Below the pieces are notes generated by a model, which was not told the DNA's origin, did not search any database, and was given only the letters and a program-made list of their open reading frames with translations. Below, in pieces: positions 8,197-15,384 of a stretch of DNA of 26,252 nucleotides (within the stretch, counting starts at the first letter, position 1; the number at the start of each line of letters is the position of its first letter). The DNA comes from Bacteroidales bacterium UBA5762. Its GTDB lineage: Bacteria; Bacteroidota; Bacteroidia; Bacteroidales; TTA-H9. The DNA lies in the NCBI GenBank assembly GCA_002418865.1, contig DIEY01000072.1, positions 1-26,252 of the forward strand, written 5' to 3'. Made by a program: the position numbers and the translations under genes.

Positions 8197-8232
8197 TACA
8201 TTTGATCCTCGATAACTTAATTTGCAAAATAA
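8197..8232. promoter_or_regulatory. Divergent hpt/purE promoter region
   Basis: The 112-base gap between hpt and purE holds an exact plus-strand box TACATTTG (8197-8204). It also holds two abutting one-mismatch boxes facing each other: TTAATTTG on plus (8217-8224) and TTATTTTG on minus (8232-8225). If used, the facing boxes would give leaders of about 50 bases for both genes. Candidate -33 elements (TTTG 8190-8193 on plus; ATTG 8259-8256 on minus) are each 23 bases away, longer than usual. Which box is used is unknown. Confidence 0.4.
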
Positions 8233-8278
8233 CGATAAAATTATCTGATGTAAATCAATTTTAACAAATTCATTCATT

Positions 8279-8785
8279 ATGAATCCATTGGTAAGTATTA
8301 TTATGGGGAGTACGTCGGATTGGGGAGTTATGGAAGAAGCGGCCAATTTTTTGAATGAGATGCAAATTCCATTCGAAGTTAATGCTTTATCAGCACATCG
8401 GACTCCAGAGAAAGTAGAAAGTTTTTCTCGCATGGTACAACAAAGAGGCATAAGGGTAATTATCGCCGGAGCGGGCATGGCAGCCCATTTGCCGGGCGTA
8501 ATTGCTGCTTATACCACCTTACCTGTAATTGGAGTACCTATAAAATCTTCTCTTGCAGGATTAGATGCCATGCTTTCCATCATTCAAATGCCTCCAGGTA
8601 TACCTGTAGCTACTGTTGGCATCAATGCTGCCCGCAATGCCGCTATTCTTGCCACACAAATAATAGCATTGTCTGATACTAACATTGCCCAACGACTTAT
8701 TTCTTTCAAGGAAAGTTTAAAAGACAAAGTGATATTAGCCAACGAAGAACTCAAAAAAATAAACTACCCTTACAAGGTAGATTAG
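8279..8785 (+). CDS. purE: 5-(carboxyamino)imidazole ribonucleotide mutase PurE
   Basis: PurE class I converts N5-CAIR to CAIR in de novo purine synthesis, using N5-CAIR made by PurK (not in this window). The 168-residue protein shows the family signature in order: MGSTSDW (9-15), SAHRTP (38-43), AGAGMAAHLPG (63-73), GVPI (85-88), and LSIIQMPPGIPVATV. Length is typical. The ATG at 8279 directly precedes the conserved first strand. It is divergent from hpt, so de novo synthesis and salvage share one control region. It converges with the arginase-like gene, leaving only 7 bases between stops. Confidence 0.96.
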   Translation: MNPLVSIIMGSTSDWGVMEEAANFLNEMQIPFEVNALSAHRTPEKVESFSRMVQQRGIRVIIAGAGMAAHLPGVIAAYTTLPVIGVPIKSSLAGLDAMLSIIQMPPGIPVATVGINAARNAAILATQIIALSDTNIAQRLISFKESLKDKVILANEELKKINYPYKVD

Positions 8786-8792
8786 AAAATCT

Positions 8793-9971
8793 TTACATCA
8801 TTTTCTGATAAAACTGCCAGTAACGATCGGGAAGCTCGTTATTGCAGGCCGATTGATAATCCTGGTAAGAACAGGGTATGAGGATATGGCGATAATACTT
8901 GGTTTGAAGATATTCTGGGCAAGGCACTTGAACCCACCAGCGATCACTCTTCTTGCTTTTATAAAAAACAATATCTTCTTCCAAATTGTCTAACTTGACA
9001 TAATACCTGTAATAGTTTTCCAAAGATGGGTTCAATTGAGGGAAATCATTCAGGCGATTGAAGTAGCCTTCTATAAAATACCAAATCATTTGAGAGATCA
9101 GATAAGCAGTTTGACCGTTTCTATCGAATTGAGGGTTGTATTCGAAAATTCCGAGAGAGGAGACCTTGTCGCTCATTCCCGCAAATCTTGTAATGTGGCA
9201 GATCTGGTCTCCAAAAAAGCCATTAGGGGAGGCATAAGCACATCCAGGAGCATCTGAAGCCCTAATAGCCGAAATATCAATCGAAATAAGGTCGGCATTC
9301 CGTACAAGAGGTTCTACATCGTTAAGGTTTTCATTAATCTGGCCTAAGCGATAAACATCGAAGAGCATATTTTTCATCAGTGTAATAGCTGCAGGGTCGA
9401 CGAAATAGGTCTGATAGCCCAAATGAGTATAATTGAACAAAACACTGGGCTGGCGCAAAAAAAGCTTCGAAAGCCAAGTGGCATGATTAATGTCCTCGGG
9501 AGCTTCGCCAAGGTCGAAAAATGGATCAATATTGACCATGTTGATGTTAATACCTGTTTTTTCATACCCCAGATACATGGCATATGTTAAATCCTGAGAT
9601 CCTCCCATAATGATAGGAACAACATCTTGATTACGTAAATAGGCAAAAACATCGGCCAAACCAGCATAAGTATCTTCGAGCGTACTGCCAATTTTCAAAT
9701 TTCCCAGATCGATAATAGGCAAAGGTGATTTTGGCGGGAATAGCCTGTAAAGATAATTTCTAATATAATCTGGCCCATTCTCGCAACCTTTATTTCGAAC
9801 AGCATTTCTGCCTTCGGGTATACCCAAAAGGGCTAATTGAATATGATTCAAATCTGGGATTCCTTTTGTGGACGTATGAACCTTGACAAGATGTCCTAAA
9901 CGAGGCCTTCCCCTTTTTAGATCCTCAAATTCATAATTATCTATCGGATCAAAATATGCATTGAGTTCCAT
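8793..9971 (-). CDS. Arginase-fold (ureohydrolase superfamily) protein, likely catalytically dead
   Basis: The protein has 392 residues from the ATG at 9971; a longer frame starts only with TTG at 9992. The arginase/agmatinase/formimidoylglutamase fold is recognisable from LALLGIPEG, GPDYIRNYL and VVPIIMGGSQDLT. The three metal motifs are damaged. GG(G/D)HS has become GGSQD (His to Gln at 126). DAHxD has become DPFFD (149-153, His lost). DxD of SxDxDxxDP has become DIS (232-234). Two binuclear Mn2+ sites therefore seem impossible as in classic enzymes. A structural, sensory or altered-chemistry role is inferred. It lies 83 bases downstream of topA on the same strand. No histidine-utilisation or arginine genes are near, arguing against a plain formimidoylglutamase. 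Confidence 0.8.
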   Translation of the reverse strand: MELNAYFDPIDNYEFEDLKRGRPRLGHLVKVHTSTKGIPDLNHIQLALLGIPEGRNAVRNKGCENGPDYIRNYLYRLFPPKSPLPIIDLGNLKIGSTLEDTYAGLADVFAYLRNQDVVPIIMGGSQDLTYAMYLGYEKTGININMVNIDPFFDLGEAPEDINHATWLSKLFLRQPSVLFNYTHLGYQTYFVDPAAITLMKNMLFDVYRLGQINENLNDVEPLVRNADLISIDISAIRASDAPGCAYASPNGFFGDQICHITRFAGMSDKVSSLGIFEYNPQFDRNGQTAYLISQMIWYFIEGYFNRLNDFPQLNPSLENYYRYYVKLDNLEEDIVFYKSKKSDRWWVQVPCPEYLQTKYYRHILIPCSYQDYQSACNNELPDRYWQFYQKMM

Positions 9972-10054
9972 GAATTGAATTGACGTTAACAAAAGCTTAT
10001 ACTCTATTCATTGAAAAAAGGTTATAATTTCACATAAAAATCTTAACTGCCAGT

Positions 10055-12427
10055 TTATTTTTTACCTTTAGATTTAGATTTCTTCTTTTGGGCAGGGGTT
10101 TCTTTCATCTCGGAAGGATTAGCTTTCGATTCGAGATATTTTTTCTGTAACTCGAGACATTGTTGAAGGTCGAGCGATTCGGGAGCAACTTTTTTAGGAA
10201 TAGGGATATTTTCGCTTCCAATTTTGATATAAGGACCGTAGCGTCCATTTTGAATAACGACGTCAGGTCTTTCGGGAAAAGTTTTGATAATTTTTGCAGC
10301 TTCTTTTCTGTTTTTTTCTTCTATGATTTGAATGGCTTTCTCTTGATCGATCACCAGTGGATCTTCGTCCTTAGGTAAAGAATAGAAGACACTGTTATAA
10401 AGTAAGTAAGGGCCAAAACGCCCCGTAGAAGCTATAATTTCCTTTTCCATATACATTCCCACGGAACGAGGTAATTTGAAAAGAGAGAGAGCCTCTTCAA
10501 GCGTAATGGTTTCTATGCTTTGGTTTTTTCTTAAACTGGCAAAGCGAGGCTTTTGACCTGTAGGGTCTTTGCTTTCACCAAGTTGCACCATAGCCCCAAA
10601 TCTACCAATTTTGGCATATACATTTTTTCCACTTACGGGATCAACACCAAGCAAACGTTCTCCTTTTACCTTTTCCTGTGTCTGCTGAGTTTTTACTACA
10701 GTTTCGTGAAAAGGCCAATAAAAACGCTGAATCATCTTATTCCATTTCAATTTACCTTCGGCAATCTCGTCAAATTCCTTTTCAACTCTTGCCGTAAACT
10801 GATAATCCATGATGTTCTCAAAATTATTCATCAAGAATTGAGTAACCAGAATTCCAATATCCGTGGGGGTGAGCTTTCCTTTCTCGGCCCCCCATTTCTC
10901 GACTTTCGTTTCTTCTTTTATTTTTCCGTTTTTTAAAGTAAGAATATGGGCTGTTTTTTCTATGCCAGCATGATCTTTTTTCTCGACATATTCCCTTTTT
11001 TGTATAGTAGAAATAATGGGTGCATAGGTCGAAGGACGTCCAATTCCAAGCTCCTCGAGTTTTTTCACCAACGAAGCTTCAGTATATCTATATGGAGGAG
11101 GTGTAAACTTTTGAACGGCTGTAATGGATTTTTCCTTTAACTCATCTCCTGTGCTCACTGGTGGCAATATTTCTGCATTCATTTCGTCTGTTTCTTCATC
11201 CACAGATTCACTATAAACTTTCAAAAACCCATCGAATATAACAACCTCTCCTCTCGAAATAAAGTGATAATGATTAGTTTTAGATATGGCTATGGTAATA
11301 GTTGTCTTTTCGAGTAAAGCATCACTCATTTGGGAGGCCATGGTACGCTTCCAGATAAGTTCGTAGAGTTTTCTTTGGGCTTCATTTTCTCCGGCCTGAT
11401 GGCGTTCCATGCTCGTAGGGCGAATGGCTTCGTGAGCTTCTTGAGCCCCTTTTGTACGGGTAGTATATTGGCGGGTATTGCTGTATTCCTTGCCGTAAAG
11501 TTTAATGATTTCGTCTTGAGCCATTGCAAGAGCCAAATCGGAGAGGTTTACCGAGTCGGTACGCATGTAGGTGATTAATCCAGATTCGTAAAGTTGTTGC
11601 GCTATCATCATGGTTCGGGCCACCGAGAAGCCCAGTTTGCGAGCCGCTTCCTGTTGAAGAGTAGAAGTAGTAAAAGGAGCAGCGGGCGAGCGTTTCCCAG
11701 GCTTTTTTTCTACGTTAATTACCGTGTATGTGGAACCAATAATATGGTTTAAAAACTCAAGAGTAGCTTCTTTTGTCGGCAAACGCTGGTCGAGTTCAGC
11801 TGTTAGCTGAGCCTTTTCATCTTTATTGGGTAGCTGAAACAAGCCAGTAACACGAAAATAGTCTGTAGGATTAAAATTTCTTATTTCGAATTCTCTTTCT
11901 ACGATTAAACGCACGGCCACAGATTGCACTCGACCAGCCGAAAGTGCAGGCTTCACCTTCTTCCATAACAATGGTGAAAGCTCATAGCCTACCAAACGAT
12001 CCAAAACCCGACGTGCCTGCTGAGCATCCACAAGATTAAAATCAATGAATCGCGGGTTTTCGATGGCTTGTTGAATGGCCTTTTTCGTAATTTCATGAAA
12101 TACAATGCGTCTTGTATGTGACTCTTCCAGTCCTAAAACTTCATAAAGATGCCAAGCAATGGCTTCTCCTTCCCTATCTTCATCGGAGGCCAGCCAAATA
12201 ATCTCAGCCTTACGCGCAGCTGCTAAAAGTTCTTCAATGACCTTTTTCTTTTCCCTCGGTATTTCATATTGAGGAGTAAAATCATGCTGAATATCTACAC
12301 TTAACTTATTCTTATCGAGATCACGAATATGACCAAAACTCGATTTTACCATATAATCCTTCCCCAAAAAACTCTCTATGGTTTTTGCCTTGGCTGGAGA
12401 TTCTACAATAACCAGATTTTTTGCCAT
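10055..12427 (-). CDS. topA: DNA topoisomerase I (type IA)
   Basis: TopA relaxes negative supercoils by transient single-strand cleavage. The 790-residue protein starts MAKNLVIVESPAKAKTI (Toprim), with the acidic Mg2+ motif DEDREGE at 82-88. The catalytic Tyr is in GLITYMRTDS (Tyr287), and the AGRVQSVA and LSPLLWKK segments are present. The C-terminal part has Toprim-C-type repeats (LLGVDPVSGKNVYAKIGRFG; GRYGPYIKIG) and no zinc-finger cysteines. It ends in a Lys-rich tail of about 15 residues that probably aids DNA binding. The frame extends 13 codons upstream to 12466, but a TACTTTTG box lies at 12471-12464, so the ATG at 12427 is used. It is back-to-back with miaB and may continue into the arginase-fold gene. 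Confidence 0.97.
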   Translation of the reverse strand: MAKNLVIVESPAKAKTIESFLGKDYMVKSSFGHIRDLDKNKLSVDIQHDFTPQYEIPREKKKVIEELLAAARKAEIIWLASDEDREGEAIAWHLYEVLGLEESHTRRIVFHEITKKAIQQAIENPRFIDFNLVDAQQARRVLDRLVGYELSPLLWKKVKPALSAGRVQSVAVRLIVEREFEIRNFNPTDYFRVTGLFQLPNKDEKAQLTAELDQRLPTKEATLEFLNHIIGSTYTVINVEKKPGKRSPAAPFTTSTLQQEAARKLGFSVARTMMIAQQLYESGLITYMRTDSVNLSDLALAMAQDEIIKLYGKEYSNTRQYTTRTKGAQEAHEAIRPTSMERHQAGENEAQRKLYELIWKRTMASQMSDALLEKTTITIAISKTNHYHFISRGEVVIFDGFLKVYSESVDEETDEMNAEILPPVSTGDELKEKSITAVQKFTPPPYRYTEASLVKKLEELGIGRPSTYAPIISTIQKREYVEKKDHAGIEKTAHILTLKNGKIKEETKVEKWGAEKGKLTPTDIGILVTQFLMNNFENIMDYQFTARVEKEFDEIAEGKLKWNKMIQRFYWPFHETVVKTQQTQEKVKGERLLGVDPVSGKNVYAKIGRFGAMVQLGESKDPTGQKPRFASLRKNQSIETITLEEALSLFKLPRSVGMYMEKEIIASTGRFGPYLLYNSVFYSLPKDEDPLVIDQEKAIQIIEEKNRKEAAKIIKTFPERPDVVIQNGRYGPYIKIGSENIPIPKKVAPESLDLQQCLELQKKYLESKANPSEMKETPAQKKKSKSKGKK

Positions 12428-12463
12428 GCTAAAAAATATTGATGCTTTAGTTTGAAATGAGTG

Positions 12464-12471
12464 CAAAAGTA
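12464..12471 (-). promoter_or_regulatory. -7 box (TACTTTTG) of topA
   Basis: Exact TAnnTTTG match on the minus strand, giving a leader of about 30 bases to the ATG at 12427. It rules out the longer frame start at 12466. No clear -33 element is visible. Confidence 0.5.
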
Positions 12472-12547
12472 ATATTTTGAAATTATTGCTCTATTTCGTC
12501 ATAAACGACTGAAATATGCCATTTTCAGCCCTTGGTAATATTATGGC

Positions 12548-12555
12548 TAATTTTG
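12548..12555 (+). promoter_or_regulatory. -7 box (TAATTTTG) of miaB
   Basis: Exact TAnnTTTG match 21 bases before the miaB ATG at 12576, so the predicted leader is only about 15 bases. It is back-to-back with the topA box across about 75 bases. Confidence 0.55.
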
Positions 12556-12575
12556 CATCCGATTAATATAGTGTG

Positions 12576-13916
12576 ATGTCAGAAAATCGTTTGTATATAG
12601 AAACCTATGGCTGTCAGATGAATTTCTCTGACAGTGAGATAGTGGCTTCCATCATGACTTCAGAAGGTTATTCATTGGTGAATGACCCTCATCAGGCTAA
12701 TCTTATACTTATTAATACTTGCTCGATTAGGGGGAAAGCTGAAGAAAGGGTTTGGAAAAGACTTAAAGAGCTCAAAAGTGCGAAGAAATTGAATCCAGAG
12801 CTTAAAATTGGCGTAATTGGCTGTATGGCCGAACGTTTGGCTGACAAGTTGTTGTCCGATGAACAGGTAGTAGATCTGGTAGCCGGGCCTGATGCCTATC
12901 GTTTCTTGCCTAAGATGGTGGCAGAATCGTTTCATGGCGCACAGGCAGCCAATATTCAACTTTCACTCGAAGAAACTTATGCAGACATTGAACCCGTTCG
13001 GCTCGACCCTTCTGGTGTAAGTGCATTTATTTCCATCATGCGAGGATGCGAAAATTTTTGTGCCTATTGTGTGGTTCCATTTACACGGGGAAAAGAACGT
13101 AGCCGCCACCCACAAACTATCCTTCATGAAGCAGAGAATCTTTTCCAAAAAGGATATAGAGAGATTACACTTTTAGGGCAAAATGTCAATTCATATCATT
13201 TTAAAGATGACAGACTCGATATGGATTTTAGCGATTTGCTCATAGAAGTGGCAAAAATTAACCCGTCATTAAGAGTCAGATTTACTACTTCACATCCTAA
13301 AGATCTTTCCAATAAACTTATTTCGGCCATCTCGTCCTATCCCAATATCTGTAAATCGATTCATCTGGCGGTTCAATCGGGGAGTGATGTCATACTGAAA
13401 AGAATGAACCGTAAATACACTCGCAGCTGGTTTCTCGATCGTATCCTTACGATTCGTAAAATGATTCCTGAAGTCACTATTTCAACCGATATCATTACTG
13501 GATTTTGTGGAGAAACCGAAGAAGATCACCGACAAACTCTTTCATTGATGGAAGAAGTGCGTTTCGATTCGGCTTTTATGTTTCGTTATTCCGAGCGACC
13601 TGGAACTATTGCTGCGAAAAAATTCTCCGACGATGTTCCTTCTGAAATTAAAGCTAAACGTTTGCAAGAGATTATCGAACTTCAGCATAAACATTCGCTC
13701 TATAGTAATCGACAGGATGTTGGGAAAACCTTCGAGGTATTAGTAGAAGGGTTTTCTAAAAGAAGTCGCTCAATGCTTTCAGGACGAAATTCACAAAATA
13801 AAATGATAGTATTTAAGCCTAAAAAATCAAGCATAGGGCAATATACACGGGTTAAAATAACAGGCTGTACCCAGGCAACCCTCATAGGCGAAGAATTAGA
13901 AAATACAACTCAATAA
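12576..13916 (+). CDS. miaB: tRNA-2-methylthio-N6-dimethylallyladenosine synthase MiaB
   Basis: MiaB adds a methylthio group to i6A37 of tRNAs that read UNN codons. The 446-residue protein has the three domains of methylthiotransferases. The N-terminal UPF0004 domain has its auxiliary cluster cysteines Cys13 (YGCQMN), Cys49 (NTCSIR) and Cys83 (GCMAER). The radical SAM core has C158-x3-C162-x2-C165. A C-terminal TRAM domain covers roughly 380-446. YGCQMNFSDSE favours MiaB over RimO or MtaB. The ATG at 12576 is preferred to the in-frame GTG three bases upstream. The partner MiaA is not in the window. It converges on the eRF1-like gene with 102 bases between. Confidence 0.95.
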   Translation: MSENRLYIETYGCQMNFSDSEIVASIMTSEGYSLVNDPHQANLILINTCSIRGKAEERVWKRLKELKSAKKLNPELKIGVIGCMAERLADKLLSDEQVVDLVAGPDAYRFLPKMVAESFHGAQAANIQLSLEETYADIEPVRLDPSGVSAFISIMRGCENFCAYCVVPFTRGKERSRHPQTILHEAENLFQKGYREITLLGQNVNSYHFKDDRLDMDFSDLLIEVAKINPSLRVRFTTSHPKDLSNKLISAISSYPNICKSIHLAVQSGSDVILKRMNRKYTRSWFLDRILTIRKMIPEVTISTDIITGFCGETEEDHRQTLSLMEEVRFDSAFMFRYSERPGTIAAKKFSDDVPSEIKAKRLQEIIELQHKHSLYSNRQDVGKTFEVLVEGFSKRSRSMLSGRNSQNKMIVFKPKKSSIGQYTRVKITGCTQATLIGEELENTTQ

Positions 13917-13980
13917 ATCCTTTTCCATACCTACTGATTCTATGGATATTAGAAAAGATCTTATCACGAGCCATATTCTA

Positions 13981-14003
13981 TTTCTCTAACCTTTATAGAG
14001 AAA
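13981..14003. terminator. Hairpin between convergent miaB and the eRF1-like gene
   Basis: TTTCTCTA (13981-13988) pairs perfectly with TAGAGAAA (13996-14003) around a 7-base loop. It lies midway between two convergent stop codons and can serve either strand. No continuous T-tract follows directly, so its strength is uncertain. Confidence 0.4.
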
Positions 14004-14018
14004 ACCATTTGAATTTTT

Positions 14019-15083
14019 CTAAGATTTTACAATCAAGGCAATTCCATTGAAACGATCGAGCTGGTTACCATCAATAAAAACTACTTCTCCTTTCTGATTT
14101 ATCATTTTTTCTATCATTTCGTCGATGATATCTTCAACAACCAAAGGAGCATCTTTCATTACTTTTTCGATGAGGGCAACGTGCCCGTTGACAAATACCG
14201 CCGGTTGATGAAACCCCTTTTTTACAAAAAGAGTTCTTCCTCTGCCTTGTTGTATAGCGTTCCAAACCTCGGTATAATCTGTTAAAAATCTTTGATTATT
14301 GATAGCTTTCTCGAGCTTAGAAAGTTGTTTTTTGGTCTCCTTTTCAAGATTTTTTTCGACCAAATGCCGAGCTTCTGCCAATATTTGATGCACTTTGGCT
14401 TCTTCGTGCAATAAAGGAACCCTCCCAATAATTTTATTCTTCAGACGCGAAATTTTAGAGAATATATTATAATTGCGTATTTCAGAAGCAATCACAACAG
14501 GTAAATCATTATTGTGAATTACTTCCCATAGCGCTTTATCTACATCATTAAAAAATTCAACTATCAGGGCTTCTTCAATGTCGTCAGGTGAAAGCTTGGC
14601 CTTTTGTTTATTATATTCTGGGTTAAATAAAGGGAAGGGTGCATTCTTTAATTCTTCACCATGATCATTGACAGCTTTGATCAATCTGGCTTGTTTACGG
14701 CTTAGTGCGAGCACATAATAGATAGTGGTTTCGTGCATGGCACGGTAAACATCTCGTGTGGCAAAAGTTTTATCGATTACTACACGGTTTTTCACACTCG
14801 TTGGCAGGGAAAGATAATGCCCAAATTCTGCGCAAATAAAAAGAATTAAACTTTTATCATTACGAGAAAAATCAATGGTATTGATGGTGTTTTTTAATTG
14901 ACGAAGAATGGCTTCGGCAGTTTTAGAATCGTACAACGATAAAACTCTTTCCTCTGTTTCCTTAGCAAGATTTTTAAGTGTTAGCATATCTTGCTGAATA
15001 GCCGGTCTGGTTTGGTGTGTATTCATGATGATGGTTACACAGCCTTCGGCCTTTGTGTTTTTAATCTTTTCAATTGTATCCAT
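14019..15083 (-). CDS. Bacterial eRF1-like (baeRF) protein, Balon-related putative ribosome hibernation factor
   Basis: The 354-residue protein looks like a bacterial archaeo-eukaryotic release factor homologue. An N-terminal domain has TIIMNTHQTRPAIQQDMLTL (18-37), where the family has a 'SIYLPTHR..QQDPIRLKN'-like stretch. A middle RNase-H-like domain runs about 120-255 (YYVLALSRKQARL; GRVPLLHEEAKVHQI). A C-terminal L7Ae-like domain runs about 265-354 and contains GRGRTLFVKKG (280-290), matching the eRF1 'G.v.tLlv' strand. No GGQ peptide-release motif is present, so peptidyl-tRNA hydrolysis is not expected. Relatives include Balon of Psychrobacter, which binds the A site of idle ribosomes; a similar role here is inference. 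It is a single gene with a strong promoter and a leader of about 90 bases. Which baeRF subfamily it belongs to is unsure. Confidence 0.78.
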   Translation of the reverse strand: MDTIEKIKNTKAEGCVTIIMNTHQTRPAIQQDMLTLKNLAKETEERVLSLYDSKTAEAILRQLKNTINTIDFSRNDKSLILFICAEFGHYLSLPTSVKNRVVIDKTFATRDVYRAMHETTIYYVLALSRKQARLIKAVNDHGEELKNAPFPLFNPEYNKQKAKLSPDDIEEALIVEFFNDVDKALWEVIHNNDLPVVIASEIRNYNIFSKISRLKNKIIGRVPLLHEEAKVHQILAEARHLVEKNLEKETKKQLSKLEKAINNQRFLTDYTEVWNAIQQGRGRTLFVKKGFHQPAVFVNGHVALIEKVMKDAPLVVEDIIDEMIEKMINQKGEVVFIDGNQLDRFNGIALIVKS

Positions 15084-15144
15084 GATGCTGAATTTTGTAA
15101 CACCGTTTAGGTTCAGTTATTATGTTTTATAGCTGTATTAATAT

Positions 15145-15163
15145 AACCCAAATTCTATGGGTT
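15145..15163. promoter_or_regulatory. Operator-like inverted repeat AACCCA/TGGGTT
   Basis: AACCCA (15145-15150) and TGGGTT (15158-15163) form a perfect 6-bp inverted repeat with a 7-base spacer. It lies just upstream of the plus-strand -7 box (15169) and inside the leader of the minus-strand gene. It could be an operator or a leader hairpin. Confidence 0.3.
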
Positions 15164-15168
15164 TGTTT

Positions 15169-15176
15169 TATCTTTG
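15169..15176 (+). promoter_or_regulatory. -7 box (TATCTTTG) pointing towards rnr
   Basis: Exact consensus box on the plus strand. No -33 TTTG is visible at N19-21, so it may be weak. It would give rnr a leader of about 200 bases. It directly faces the minus-strand box at 15188-15181. Confidence 0.4.
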
Positions 15177-15180
15177 CCTC

Positions 15181-15212
15181 CAAAGATACAATTTTTAAAC
15201 CTTGAAGTCAAG
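15181..15212 (-). promoter_or_regulatory. Promoter of the eRF1-like gene
   Basis: CTTG (15212-15209), exactly 20 bases, then TATCTTTG (15188-15181) on the minus strand. This is one of the best promoter matches in the window. Predicted start near 15176, giving a leader of about 93 bases. The 301-base gap 15084-15384 also holds the facing plus-strand box, the AACCCA/TGGGTT repeat and a 16-codon frame at 15253-15303. Confidence 0.65.
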
Positions 15213-15252
15213 CCTAAAAATAAGAAATCAAACATCCATCATAAAAAATTTT

Positions 15253-15303
15253 ATGAAAGGGAATAGAATTACTTTGAGGGCGTACAAAAAAGCTTTATTA
15301 TAG
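15253..15303 (+). other. Possible 16-residue leader peptide upstream of rnr
   Basis: ATG at 15253 opens a 16-codon frame (MKGNRITLRAYKKALL) ending in TAG at 15303, 81 bases before rnr. It is basic and begins at the end of an AT-only palindrome (15240-15255). No ribosome-binding site is visible. A chance frame is quite possible. Confidence 0.15.
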
Positions 15304-15384
15304 AGAAAACTATTTAATTTTATAAGAGAAGCTGGAGCAATACTGATAAAAAGCATTTGAATAAAAATCCTAAAATAATAAGAG

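Noticed and set aside
8167..8478. Upstream extension of the hpt frame by 104 codons
   Set aside because: It runs antisense through purE, has no family resemblance, and the ATG at 8166 gives a protein of normal HPRT length.
9972..9992. TTG start for the arginase-fold gene
   Set aside because: TTG is a rare start and an ATG seven codons later gives a natural N-terminus.
10553..10936. 127-codon plus-strand frame opposite topA
   Set aside because: It is the antisense of a highly conserved topA segment, Phe/Ser-rich and without a family signature.
12428..12466. Thirteen extra N-terminal residues for topA
   Set aside because: They overlap the TACTTTTG promoter box, and the conserved Toprim start MAKNLVIVESPAKAK begins at 12427.
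14019..15083. Peptide-release activity for the eRF1-like protein
   Set aside because: No GGQ tripeptide is present anywhere in the 354 residues.
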